A stretch of DNA of 64,000 nucleotides from Verrucomicrobiota bacterium. Lineage in GTDB: Bacteria > Verrucomicrobiota > Verrucomicrobiia > Limisphaerales > UBA1319. Numbering within the stretch: position 1 is the stretch's first letter; every line of letters starts with the position of its first letter. Where the stretch lies: NCBI GenBank assembly GCA_022711435.1, contig JAKLFB010000006.1, positions 62,001 through 126,000 of the forward strand, given 5' to 3'. The position numbers were made by a program, and so were the translations under genes. The notes below the pieces were generated by a model. It made no database searches. It was not told the origin of the DNA and was given only the letters and a program-made list of their open reading frames with translations. Shown piece after piece: positions 1 to 8,450 of the stretch.

Positions 1-2
1 AG

Positions 3-110
3 GACATGCCGCTGTTGTACGCCCTGGAACTGGGTGAGGATGTTGGTTATGCCCTCCGTCGCGGTGCCATCGCCACCGACTTCGACCGATTGCCAGGACA
101 CTTGCTTTGA
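3..110 (+). CDS. C-terminal end of an unidentified protein (partial)
   Basis: An open frame enters from the left edge and ends with TGA at 108-110, giving 35 residues ending in DRLPGHLL. It is placed plausibly as the 3' end of a gene upstream of the kinase at 202. No domain can be recognised in so short a piece. It could equally be a chance open frame. Confidence 0.3.
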   Translation, partial: DMPLLYALELGEDVGYALRRGAIATDFDRLPGHLL

Positions 111-201
111 GCCAGTCGCAATCCTCATCACGTGAATGCTCCGGCTGGCCCTTTTTCTTCCCGAATCTCGCTTTATGGGGTAAAAGAACAATCGTCATCC
201 C

Positions 202-3200
202 ATGCCCACGAGCGAATCGCACCAGCGGGAAGCCGCCTTCTTTGACGCGGCGATGGACCTGCCGCCCGAGCAGCGCGCGGCCTACCTCGATCAAGCCTGC
301 GGCGAGGACACGGCACTGCGCCAGCGCATCGAGTCCCTGCTCAAAGCGAGCGAGTCCCAGTGTGGGTTTCTCGACCCGCCCACGGATCCGGGACTGCGCC
401 CGGCTCTCCACCCCACCGTGCCGCCCATTGAAAAGCCGGGCGACCGGATTGGCCGCTACAAACTGCTGCAGCAGATTGGCGAAGGCGGCTGCGGGATGGT
501 CTATATGGCGGAACAGGAAGAACCCGTCTTTCGCCGCGTCGCCCTCAAGGTTATCAAGCTGGGCATGGACACCCAGTCCGTGATTGCCCGATTCGAGGCC
601 GAGCGGCAGGCCCTGGCGCTGATGGATCATCCGAACATTGCCAAAGTGTTCGATGCTGGCGCGACGGAGACCGGCCGCCCCTACTTTGTCATGGAACTGG
701 TCCGCGGGATCAAGATCACCGACTTCTGCGACGAGAAGAAGCTTTCCCCCGGGGCCCGGCTTGACTTGTTCATCCAGGTCTGCCAGGCCGTCCAGCACGC
801 GCACCAGAAGGGGATCATCCATCGGGACCTCAAGCCTTCGAATATTCTGGTGAGCGTGAACGACGGCAGGATGGTGCCCAAGATCATTGACTTTGGCATC
901 GCCAAAGCCGCCAGCGGCCAGAAGCTCACCGACAAAACAGTGTTCACGGCTTTCGAACAGTTCATCGGAACGCCCGCCTACATGAGTCCCGAGCAGGCGG
1001 TGCTCACGAATGTGGACATTGACACGCGCAGCGACATTTACGCGCTGGGCGTGCTGCTCTACGAACTGCTGACCGGCAAAACACCGTTCGATCCCAAGGA
1101 GTTGCTCTCGATTGGTCTGGATGAGATGCGCCGCACCATCCGGGAAACCGAACCGCTGCGTCCCTCGACGCGGGTGAGCACGCTGTCCGGGCAGGAGTTG
1201 ACCACCACGGCACAACGGCGCGGCCTGGAGGCGCCCAAGCTGGCCAGCGAACTCCGCGGCGATCTGGACTGGATCGTGATGAAGTGCCTGGAGAAGGATC
1301 GGGCGCGACGGTACGAGACGGCCAACGGCCTGGCGATGGACATTCAACGGCATCTGGAGAATGAGCCGGTGGTGGCGCGTCCGCCCAGCGCGGTGTATCG
1401 CTTCCGGAAATTGGTTCGGCGGAACAAATTGGCGTTTGTGGCCGCCGGCGCCATCGCCGGCGCTTTGCTCATCGGCTTGAGCGTTTCCACCTGGATGTTC
1501 TTTGCGGAAAAGGCCGCCCGCCAGCGTGCTGTCGCAGCGGAGCGAGACCAAATGCTTCTGCGGCAACAAGCCGACATTGCCCGAACGAACGAAGCGACGC
1601 TTCGGCTGCAAGCCCAAGCCGCCCAGCGGAGCGAAGCCGCGCTCCGCGTGGAAGCGGAAACGGCACGTACGAATGAGGCGAAGCTGCGCCTTCAGGCCCA
1701 AGCCGGCGAGAAAAAGGCCGAGACCGAAGCCGCCAAGAGCCGGATGGTGGCGCAATTCCTCAAGGACATGCTCCAGAGCATCCGTCCGTCCGTCGCGCTC
1801 GGTCGAGACACGACCGTGATCCGGGAGATGCTGGACCAAACCGCCGCGCGGGTGGGGCAGGACCTGGCCGACCAGCCGGAGGTGCAGGCGGATTTGCAGA
1901 CCACGATCGCGGAGGTTTATCGGGCGATTGGAAAGGGCGAGCAGGCCGAGAGGATTCAGCGCGGAGCCTTGGCGACGCGGCAGGGCGCGCGGGGCCGCGG
2001 GGACCCGGAAGTTGCCCGGGCGTTGAACAATCTGGCTCTGATTCTTCAGCCGGAGGGCGAAGGAACGGCCCTCGATCGGTGGCGAGACGAACGCCGCGTC
2101 ATGGGCGCCGGGATTCTGAATGATTTTGAGCCTGCACCATCGGGTCCCGATGCGTCCTCCGAGAAGGAGCGGTTGGCGGAAGTCGAGTGGTTGCATCGCC
2201 AGGCCCTGGCGATTCGACGGGAGACGTGGGGCAACGAAAACCTCGAGACGACCGAATCGCTCAACAACTTCGCCCTGGTGCTGCGCCGGGAGGGCAAACT
2301 GGACGAAGCCGAGGCCCACCATCGCGAGGCGCTTGCCTGTCGCCGCAACATCCTGACCGGTGACCGCCTCCCGGTGGCCGAGTCGCTCTACAACCTGGCC
2401 GTGGTCCTCCGCGACGCCGGGAAGCTGGCGGAAGCCGAGGAGGACTTCCGCAAATCGCTCGAGATGCGCCGGCGATTGCTCGGGACGGCGGACGCGAGTG
2501 TCGCCCGGACGGTCCATCATTTGGCGGACGTCCTCGAACGGCGAAGCGATGTGGCCGGCCTCGAGTCGCTCTTTCGCGAAGAGCTGATGAACGCCACCAG
2601 CCGTTCTCCGAACAGACCGCCTTTGGAGTCGGACACGGTTTATCAGATTTTGGACGTGTTGCTCGCGAAGAAGGAGTACGGGCGAGCGGATGGATTGGTG
2701 TGTGATCTGCTCGCACCCGCGATCCAGAAGGCGCCTGAAAACGTCGGTCTCCGGCGAACTCGAGGCGAGTTCTTCGCCCGGCGTGGCCGCTGGAGTGAAG
2801 CGGCCCGGGACCTGGCCAGGGTGATTGAACTGGATCCGGACACCCATGATCCCTGGTATCACCTGGCGCCGCTATGGGTGCGAACGGGCGCCATCAACGA
2901 TTACCGCCGTCTGTGCCATGACATGCTGTTGCGATTTGGCGGAGTGAATCCACCCCTTGTGGCGGAACGAACCGTCAAGGCCTGTCTGTTGCTTCCGCCC
3001 GAGAGCCGTGACTTGGGGCTGGCCACCGAACTGGCCCAAACCGCTGTCGTCGCGGGTCTGGATCATCCGTTCGTTCACTACTATCAATTCGCCAAAGGGT
3101 TGGCCGAATACCGGCAGGAGCATTATGCGCGGGCGGAGGATTGGCTGCGCAAAAGCCTCGCCGGTGACAACAACGCGAATCTCGAGATTCTATCCCGCGT

Positions 3201-4962
3201 GGTTCTGGCGATGACCTGCCACCAACTGGGCAAGACAAACGAAGCCCGTTACGCACTGGACGACACGCTTGCCCTGGTCAAACCCCCCTGGCTTTCCCGC
3301 TCTCCTGACGCCGATGATTTTACCGCTATTTGGTGGGACGTTCTGATATCCCAGATTCTGCGGGACGAAGCCGAGGCGCTCGTCGGAACGGATGGCACCG
3401 CCGATGGGCAGCCGTTTCCGACGTTCAGCGAGGCCGTCCGGTTGAGGCAACAAGGGCAAGCGCCCCAGGCCGAAGCAGCCCTCCGCGAAGTCGTGACCCG
3501 ATACAAAGCCCTCTTCGGGCCGGACCATCCCGACACGCTAGGAGTGCAGGAGAACCTGGCCGTGTCTTATCGAACTTGGGGCAAGCCGCATCTAGCTTGT
3601 CCGCTCTTCGAGGAGACGCTGAAACTCGGAACGGCCAGTCTGGGGCCAGACCATCCCCGCACGCTGGGCTGGAGGAATGATCTGGCGGTCGCTTATTGGG
3701 AGGCGGGCAGGCTCAACCAAGCGCTGCCGCTCTTCGAGGAGACGCTGAAACTCCGGGAGGCCAAGCTGGGGCCAAACCATCCCGACACCCTGAAATCGCA
3801 GGGGAACCTGGCGCTGGCCTACGAAGAGGCTGGCAGGCGCAATCGAGCGCTCCCGCTTTTGGAGGAGACGCTGAAACGCATGCAAGTCACGCTGGGACCG
3901 GATCATCCGGACACGCTGCAAGCGATGGGCAACCTCGCGGATGGCTATATCAGCGCAGGCAAGCACGATCAGGCTCTGCCTCTCTGCGAGGAGACGTTGA
4001 AACTCCGAAAGGCCAGGCTGGGGCCGGATCATCCGGCAACGCTGAATGCAATGGGCCTCGTCGCGCGTGGCTATCTTAACACGGACAAGTTGGATCAAGC
4101 ACTCCGGCTTTTCCAGGAGACGCTGGAGCTCATGACGGCCAAGCTAGGACCTGACCATCCAGACACGCTGAGAGCGAGGGTCAACGTGGCGGTAACTTAT
4201 CGTGAAGCTGGCAAGCTCGATCAAGCGATCCCGGTTTTCGAGGAGACCCTGAAACTCATGAAGGCCAAGCGAGGACCTGATCATCCGGAAACGCGGGCCG
4301 CAATGGACGCCCTGGCTAATCTGCTCGCGCGCCAGGGGAAGTGGATACAAGCCGCAGACTGCTTCGCCAGCCTCATCCAAAGCAACCCAACCAACCACTG
4401 GAACCATCGCAACCTGGCTCCCTTGCTGGTCGCCAGCGAGCGGCTCGATGTGTATCGCCAGCATTGTCGCCAGGCCGTCGAGCGGTTCGGCAAAACCAGC
4501 GACCCATTCATCGCGGAGCGCATCGCCAAGAATTGTCTGATCCTACCTGATTGCGGAGTGGGCCTCGATGCGGTGGCCCACATGGCGGATACCGCAGCCG
4601 CTACCACCAACCGCGGGGCCATTCCCTGGTTTCAGTTGGTCAAAGGCCTGGTCGAATACCGCCAAGGCCGGTTCGCCAGCGCCGTCGAGTGGTCGAACAA
4701 GACGCTGACGAACACCGGACAACCGGTGCGAGATGTCGAAGCTTATATGGTACTCGCGATGGCGCACTATCAGTTCAAACAGACCGACGACGCCCGCGCC
4801 GCCTTGGCCAAAGGCGTCGAGATTGAACGGACGAAATTGCCGAAACTTGAAAGGGGGGACATCGGCGGCCTTTGGCTCGACTGGATCATTGCTCACGCCT
4901 TGATGCGCGAAGCCCAAGCGCTGATCGAAGGGAGACCGGAAACTGAATCTCCAACGAGGTGA
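202..4962 (+). CDS. Serine/threonine protein kinase with TPR repeats, membrane-anchored
   Basis: This 1586-residue protein is a Hanks-type kinase fused to a TPR sensor region. A GEGGCG glycine loop is at residues 93-98, the ATP-binding lysine in VALK at K116, the catalytic HRDLKPSN at 207-214, DFG at 230-232 and the MSPEQ activation-segment end near 261-265. All catalytic residues are present, so it should be active. One transmembrane helix at about 410-433 puts the kinase in the cytoplasm and the rest probably outside. A charged, Ala/Arg/Glu-rich coiled stretch (about 435-510) follows, then scattered TPRs and a regular block of kinesin-light-chain-type TPRs. The ATG at 202 is chosen because it opens the N-terminal helical region usual before such kinases. 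Its stop overlaps the start of the ECF sigma factor, so the two are probably co-translated and may form one signalling pathway. The substrate is unknown. Confidence 0.93.
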   Translation: MPTSESHQREAAFFDAAMDLPPEQRAAYLDQACGEDTALRQRIESLLKASESQCGFLDPPTDPGLRPALHPTVPPIEKPGDRIGRYKLLQQIGEGGCGMVYMAEQEEPVFRRVALKVIKLGMDTQSVIARFEAERQALALMDHPNIAKVFDAGATETGRPYFVMELVRGIKITDFCDEKKLSPGARLDLFIQVCQAVQHAHQKGIIHRDLKPSNILVSVNDGRMVPKIIDFGIAKAASGQKLTDKTVFTAFEQFIGTPAYMSPEQAVLTNVDIDTRSDIYALGVLLYELLTGKTPFDPKELLSIGLDEMRRTIRETEPLRPSTRVSTLSGQELTTTAQRRGLEAPKLASELRGDLDWIVMKCLEKDRARRYETANGLAMDIQRHLENEPVVARPPSAVYRFRKLVRRNKLAFVAAGAIAGALLIGLSVSTWMFFAEKAARQRAVAAERDQMLLRQQADIARTNEATLRLQAQAAQRSEAALRVEAETARTNEAKLRLQAQAGEKKAETEAAKSRMVAQFLKDMLQSIRPSVALGRDTTVIREMLDQTAARVGQDLADQPEVQADLQTTIAEVYRAIGKGEQAERIQRGALATRQGARGRGDPEVARALNNLALILQPEGEGTALDRWRDERRVMGAGILNDFEPAPSGPDASSEKERLAEVEWLHRQALAIRRETWGNENLETTESLNNFALVLRREGKLDEAEAHHREALACRRNILTGDRLPVAESLYNLAVVLRDAGKLAEAEEDFRKSLEMRRRLLGTADASVARTVHHLADVLERRSDVAGLESLFREELMNATSRSPNRPPLESDTVYQILDVLLAKKEYGRADGLVCDLLAPAIQKAPENVGLRRTRGEFFARRGRWSEAARDLARVIELDPDTHDPWYHLAPLWVRTGAINDYRRLCHDMLLRFGGVNPPLVAERTVKACLLLPPESRDLGLATELAQTAVVAGLDHPFVHYYQFAKGLAEYRQEHYARAEDWLRKSLAGDNNANLEILSRVVLAMTCHQLGKTNEARYALDDTLALVKPPWLSRSPDADDFTAIWWDVLISQILRDEAEALVGTDGTADGQPFPTFSEAVRLRQQGQAPQAEAALREVVTRYKALFGPDHPDTLGVQENLAVSYRTWGKPHLACPLFEETLKLGTASLGPDHPRTLGWRNDLAVAYWEAGRLNQALPLFEETLKLREAKLGPNHPDTLKSQGNLALAYEEAGRRNRALPLLEETLKRMQVTLGPDHPDTLQAMGNLADGYISAGKHDQALPLCEETLKLRKARLGPDHPATLNAMGLVARGYLNTDKLDQALRLFQETLELMTAKLGPDHPDTLRARVNVAVTYREAGKLDQAIPVFEETLKLMKAKRGPDHPETRAAMDALANLLARQGKWIQAADCFASLIQSNPTNHWNHRNLAPLLVASERLDVYRQHCRQAVERFGKTSDPFIAERIAKNCLILPDCGVGLDAVAHMADTAAATTNRGAIPWFQLVKGLVEYRQGRFASAVEWSNKTLTNTGQPVRDVEAYMVLAMAHYQFKQTDDARAALAKGVEIERTKLPKLERGDIGGLWLDWIIAHALMREAQALIEGRPETESPTR
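3517..4272 (+). repeat. Tandem 126-bp (42-residue) TPR_12-type repeats in the kinase gene
   Basis: Six complete units of exactly 126 bp run from 3517 to 4272, with a seventh, more degenerate unit from 4273. Each begins with GP(D/N)HPxT and continues with a NLAxxY...GKxxxAxPLFEETLKL helix pair, the 42-residue period of kinesin-light-chain TPRs. Units differ at many positions, so this is an old coding repeat and not a recent expansion. Confidence 0.9.
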
Positions 4963-5519
4963 ATGATGTCACGCACATCCTGAATGCGGCCGGCCAGGGC
5001 GAAGCGCTGGCAGCCAACGAATTGTTGTCGCTCGTTTACGAGGAACTGCGCCGCGTCGCGGCGGCGAAGATGGCCCAGGAAGCGCCCGGCCAAACCCTTC
5101 AGCCCACGGCGTTGGTCCATGAAGCCTGGTTGCGGCTCACCGGCGATAAACGGCGGCATTGGAATGACCGGACCCATTTCTTCGCATCGGCGGCCGAAGC
5201 CATGCGCCTGATCCTGGTGGACAACGCCCGGCGCAAACGTGCGGTGCGTCACGGTGGCGGCCAACACCGAGTCGATATGCCGGAACTCGCGTCGGCCGTC
5301 GTGGAGCATGACGACAAAGTGGTGGCGGTCGACGAGGCGTTGGAGAAGTTCGCCGCGCTCGATCCCCAAAAAGCGGACCTGGTCAAGCTGCGGTATTTCG
5401 TGGGCATGACCGTCGAAGAAGCGGCGGACGCACTGGGCATTTCGGAGCGGACCGCCAAGCGCTATTGGGCCTTCGCCCGCGCCTGGCTGCACGAGGAGAT
5501 CAAAGCCCAACAAGGCTGA
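4959..5519 (+). CDS. ECF-type RNA polymerase sigma factor (Plancto/Verrucomicrobial TPR-kinase-associated group)
   Basis: The 186-residue product starts MNDVTHILNAAGQGEALAANELL and carries LVYEELRRVAAAKMAQE, then QTLQPTALVHEAWLRL, as in the sigma-70 ECF group usually labelled TIGR02999/PF07638. Region 2 lies at about residues 20-95. Region 4, with its helix-turn-helix VEEAADALGISERTAKRYW, is at about 150-175. The GTG at 4959 overlaps the kinase stop codon (4960-4962), which argues for translational coupling. Known family members are commonly encoded next to TPR serine/threonine kinases and are thought to be controlled through them; that link is inferred here. The gene order kinase then sigma factor is less usual than the reverse. 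Target promoters are unknown. Confidence 0.92.
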   Translation: MNDVTHILNAAGQGEALAANELLSLVYEELRRVAAAKMAQEAPGQTLQPTALVHEAWLRLTGDKRRHWNDRTHFFASAAEAMRLILVDNARRKRAVRHGGGQHRVDMPELASAVVEHDDKVVAVDEALEKFAALDPQKADLVKLRYFVGMTVEEAADALGISERTAKRYWAFARAWLHEEIKAQQG

Positions 5520-5542
5520 ACCGCTCAATCTGCCGGGGAATG

Positions 5543-5618
5543 AACCGCGGAATACGCCAAATACGCGAAAGGAACTCTGCCGAGTTGCCCTTCCGCGTAT
5601 TCAGCGTATTTCGCGGTT
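5543..5618. repeat. Long imperfect inverted repeat (REP-like hairpin) after the sigma factor gene
   Basis: Arms at 5543-5572 and 5589-5618 pair at 26 of 30 positions around a 16-base loop. Each arm starts or ends with AACCGCG and contains two degenerate copies of AATACGC. It lies 23 bp past the sigma factor stop in the otherwise empty 5520-5720 interval. There is no T-run, so a terminator role is uncertain; a dispersed REP-like palindrome is as likely. Nothing else is visible in this 200-bp interval apart from the small hairpin at 5749. Confidence 0.7.
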
Positions 5619-5748
5619 GGATACGTCCGCGAAGGTGTTCCCCGGTTTAATGGGCATATCCCGAGAATCTTCGTTTGGCCTGGCCCCTTTTTCCCGGGAA
5701 TTCCGCTTACATCAGTGGATATGAAAACCAAAATCAGCACTCTAATGG

Positions 5749-5768
5749 GAGCAGGGCGCTCCCTGCTC
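5749..5768 (+). repeat. Perfect 8-bp stem hairpin just before the protease start
   Basis: GAGCAGGG (5749-5756) and CCCTGCTC (5761-5768) form a perfect stem around CGCT, ending 12 bases before the ATG at 5781. If translation starts at 5781 it lies in the leader and could affect initiation. If translation starts at 5721 it is coding. Confidence 0.45.
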
Positions 5769-5780
5769 GTTACGTTCTTT

Positions 5781-8408
5781 ATGAAAACAGGCATCTTCTT
5801 AATCGCAGCCGTCGCGTTCCTCGTCACGGCGGCCCGTGCGGCCGACGAATTTGTCGCGGACGAACTCCTTGTCGGCTTCCAGCCGGGCACCCGGGGGGCG
5901 CGAGCCGATGCCATCCGCAATGGCCTGCGCGCCAGCAGGATTCATGCGTGGCCTCAGCTTGACGCCGAGCACTGGCGCCTGCCGCCCGGCCTGGGCGTCG
6001 CGCAGGCCATCCACGCGCTCTCGGCCAATCCCAACGTCCTTTACGCCGAACCGAACTACATTCTCCAGGCCTGCGAATTCCCTAACGATCCACGGCGCAA
6101 CGAGTTGTGGGGCCTGCACAACCTCGGGCAGACTGGGGGCACGCCGGACGCGGACACCGACGCGATCGAGGCCTGGCAACTGCCGCCCGGAAGCGCGCCA
6201 GTCGTCGTGGGGGTGATTGATTCCGGCATTGACTACAAACACGAGGACTTGGCGGGCAGCGTCTGGGTGAACCAGGGTGAAGTCCCCGGCAATAGCATCG
6301 ACGACGACGACAACGGGTATGTGGATGACATGCGTGGCTGGGACTTCGTCAACAGCGACAACGATCCCATGGACGATTACGGTCACGGCACCCACGTGGC
6401 GGGCACCATTGCGGCTATTGGGAACAATGGCATCGGCGTGATCGGTGTGGCCGGGCTCAACCCGAACGTGCAACTCCTGCCGCTGAAATTCCTGAATGCA
6501 AGCGGTTACGGTTCCACGGATGCCGCGATCAATGCCATCAATTATGCCGCGTCGTTCGTGGATGGTTCCGGCAACAAAATGGTCCGGATCACCAGCAACA
6601 GTTGGGGCGGGGGCGCCAAGTCGAAAACCCTCGAGATTGCGATCAAGAACTGCGGCGCGCTCTTCGTGGCGGCGGCTGGCAATAGCGGCACCAGCACAGT
6701 GTTCTATCCTGCGGGATACGCCCAGCCCAACATCATCGCCGTGGCGGCCACGGACTCCACCGATGCGCTGGCCTCCTTCTCGAATTACAGCGCCACGTGG
6801 GTCGACCTGGCCGCGCCCGGCGTCTCCGTTCTCTCCACCACGCCGGACGACAGTTACGCGTCTTGGAGCGGCACCTCGATGGCCACACCGCACGTTTCTG
6901 GGGTGGCGGCGCTGATCCTCTCGCTGGCCCCGGCTTTTTCCATTGCCGACGCCAAGGCCCAAATCCTCGCCAGCGTGGATGTCGTGCCTTCGCTGGCGGG
7001 CCAAGTGATGACGGGCGGGCGGCTGAACGCGCGCCAGGCGCTCGGGGCTTCCGAACTGCCGCTCGACACCACCGCTCCTGCGCCCGTGGCCGACCTCGCC
7101 GCTACCCCAGATTCACCAACCTCAGTCACCCTCACCTGGACTGCGCCCGGAGAGGACGGCAACGTTGGCACGGCCTACCTCTACGACATTCGGTATTCAA
7201 TAAATCCAATCCTCAATGAGGCAGATTTTACCGCTGCCGTGCGAGCCAACGGCGAACCGAACCCACAACTCGCCGGAACACCAGAGACAATCACGGTTGA
7301 GGATTTGCCAGACAACCGGACCTGGTATTTTGTGCTGAAGACGATCGACGAGGTCGGCCACGCTTCGGAGCTCTCAAATCCAGCCTCAGCGACACTGCCA
7401 CTCGCCGACTGGCACTCCTTGCTGATGGGTTGGGGCCAGAACCTGGGCAATTATGTGAGCCTGGAAGTCACTTCGCAGGGCTATTGGTCCGTCGCGTACG
7501 ATGACGGCGCGGCGGGACTCTTGAAGTGTGCGGTTTATTACGGGGAACCGGGCTATCACATCGAAACCGTGGAGGGCGGCGGCGTTGGCGCTGCGGTGGC
7601 GTATGACGCCAGCGGGGAGCCGAGGGTCAGCCATGTGTACGGAGCCAAACTGCTGTTCGCCAGCCGGATCGGGCTCGCTTCGTGGACCAGCACGGAGATT
7701 GAACGCAAGGATGTTCTCGCTGGCGACACGTCCCTGGTCTATGACGGCTCCGGGCGGGCGTGCATCAGTTATACCAAAACGGGGCGATCCAAGGGGCTGT
7801 GGCTTGCGCGCTTGAACGGCTCGACTTGGGCCCTTCAACTCGTGGATGGCCTCAAAGGCACTATGTACAACCAGATGGCGGTGGATGCGGCGGGGAACCC
7901 GGTCATTGCCTACTCGGTCGATGCGAACGGGGATGGCACCGTGGATACGCTCAAACTGGCGCGCTACAACGGCACATCCTGGAGCAGCTCGGTCGTCGAG
8001 GCGGGCGGCAGATCGGCGACGGTGGCCTTCGACACGGCAGGTAATCCCGCGGTGGCGCACTGGGACGCCGCGACCGGCGAGCTTCGCTTCCTGCGTTGGA
8101 ACGGCACCGAGTGGAGCGTTGCGGAAACCGTGGAGGCCGGGCCGTCGATTACCGGCTGTTCCCTGGCGTTTGACCCGGAGGGCTATGCGTACCTGGTTTA
8201 CGGTTCGACGGAGCTGCGGCTCGCCCGGCGCGATCCCAATTCCGGGGTCTGGACCGTGTCCGTTGTGGACCCGGACAGCCGGGGCGGCCTGCGGAACTCC
8301 GTCAAGCGAGGCCCGCTGATGAAGCCGACCGGGGTGGCCTATCGCGGGCCTGCGTACGGCGGCTATCCGAGCACCGTGCAGTTGGCCTTGAGAATGACGC
8401 CCTATTAG
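5781..8408 (+). CDS. Secreted subtilisin-like serine protease (S8) with fibronectin-III and C-terminal repeat region
   Basis: An 875-residue exported protease. With the ATG at 5781 it opens with the signal peptide MKTGIFLIAAVAFLVTAARA. In-frame alternatives are ATG 5721 and GTG 5715, which would add about 20 residues before it. A short propeptide (DELLVGFQPGTR...) precedes the catalytic domain. The triad is complete: D147 in VIDSGIDY, H202 in GHGTHVAGT, S366 in GTSMATPHVSG. A fibronectin-III module follows at about residues 425-530. The last 300 residues consist of repeated VAYDDGAAGLLKC-like and VAFDTAGNPAVAHW-like blades, suggesting a beta-propeller of BNR/sialidase-like type that could bind substrate. 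It stands alone between the sigma factor and a convergent gene. Substrate is unknown. Confidence 0.9.
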   Translation: MKTGIFLIAAVAFLVTAARAADEFVADELLVGFQPGTRGARADAIRNGLRASRIHAWPQLDAEHWRLPPGLGVAQAIHALSANPNVLYAEPNYILQACEFPNDPRRNELWGLHNLGQTGGTPDADTDAIEAWQLPPGSAPVVVGVIDSGIDYKHEDLAGSVWVNQGEVPGNSIDDDDNGYVDDMRGWDFVNSDNDPMDDYGHGTHVAGTIAAIGNNGIGVIGVAGLNPNVQLLPLKFLNASGYGSTDAAINAINYAASFVDGSGNKMVRITSNSWGGGAKSKTLEIAIKNCGALFVAAAGNSGTSTVFYPAGYAQPNIIAVAATDSTDALASFSNYSATWVDLAAPGVSVLSTTPDDSYASWSGTSMATPHVSGVAALILSLAPAFSIADAKAQILASVDVVPSLAGQVMTGGRLNARQALGASELPLDTTAPAPVADLAATPDSPTSVTLTWTAPGEDGNVGTAYLYDIRYSINPILNEADFTAAVRANGEPNPQLAGTPETITVEDLPDNRTWYFVLKTIDEVGHASELSNPASATLPLADWHSLLMGWGQNLGNYVSLEVTSQGYWSVAYDDGAAGLLKCAVYYGEPGYHIETVEGGGVGAAVAYDASGEPRVSHVYGAKLLFASRIGLASWTSTEIERKDVLAGDTSLVYDGSGRACISYTKTGRSKGLWLARLNGSTWALQLVDGLKGTMYNQMAVDAAGNPVIAYSVDANGDGTVDTLKLARYNGTSWSSSVVEAGGRSATVAFDTAGNPAVAHWDAATGELRFLRWNGTEWSVAETVEAGPSITGCSLAFDPEGYAYLVYGSTELRLARRDPNSGVWTVSVVDPDSRGGLRNSVKRGPLMKPTGVAYRGPAYGGYPSTVQLALRMTPY

Positions 8409-8450
8409 CGCCACGCAAACCCAACCGATGAAAGCTCACCCATGCAGCGC

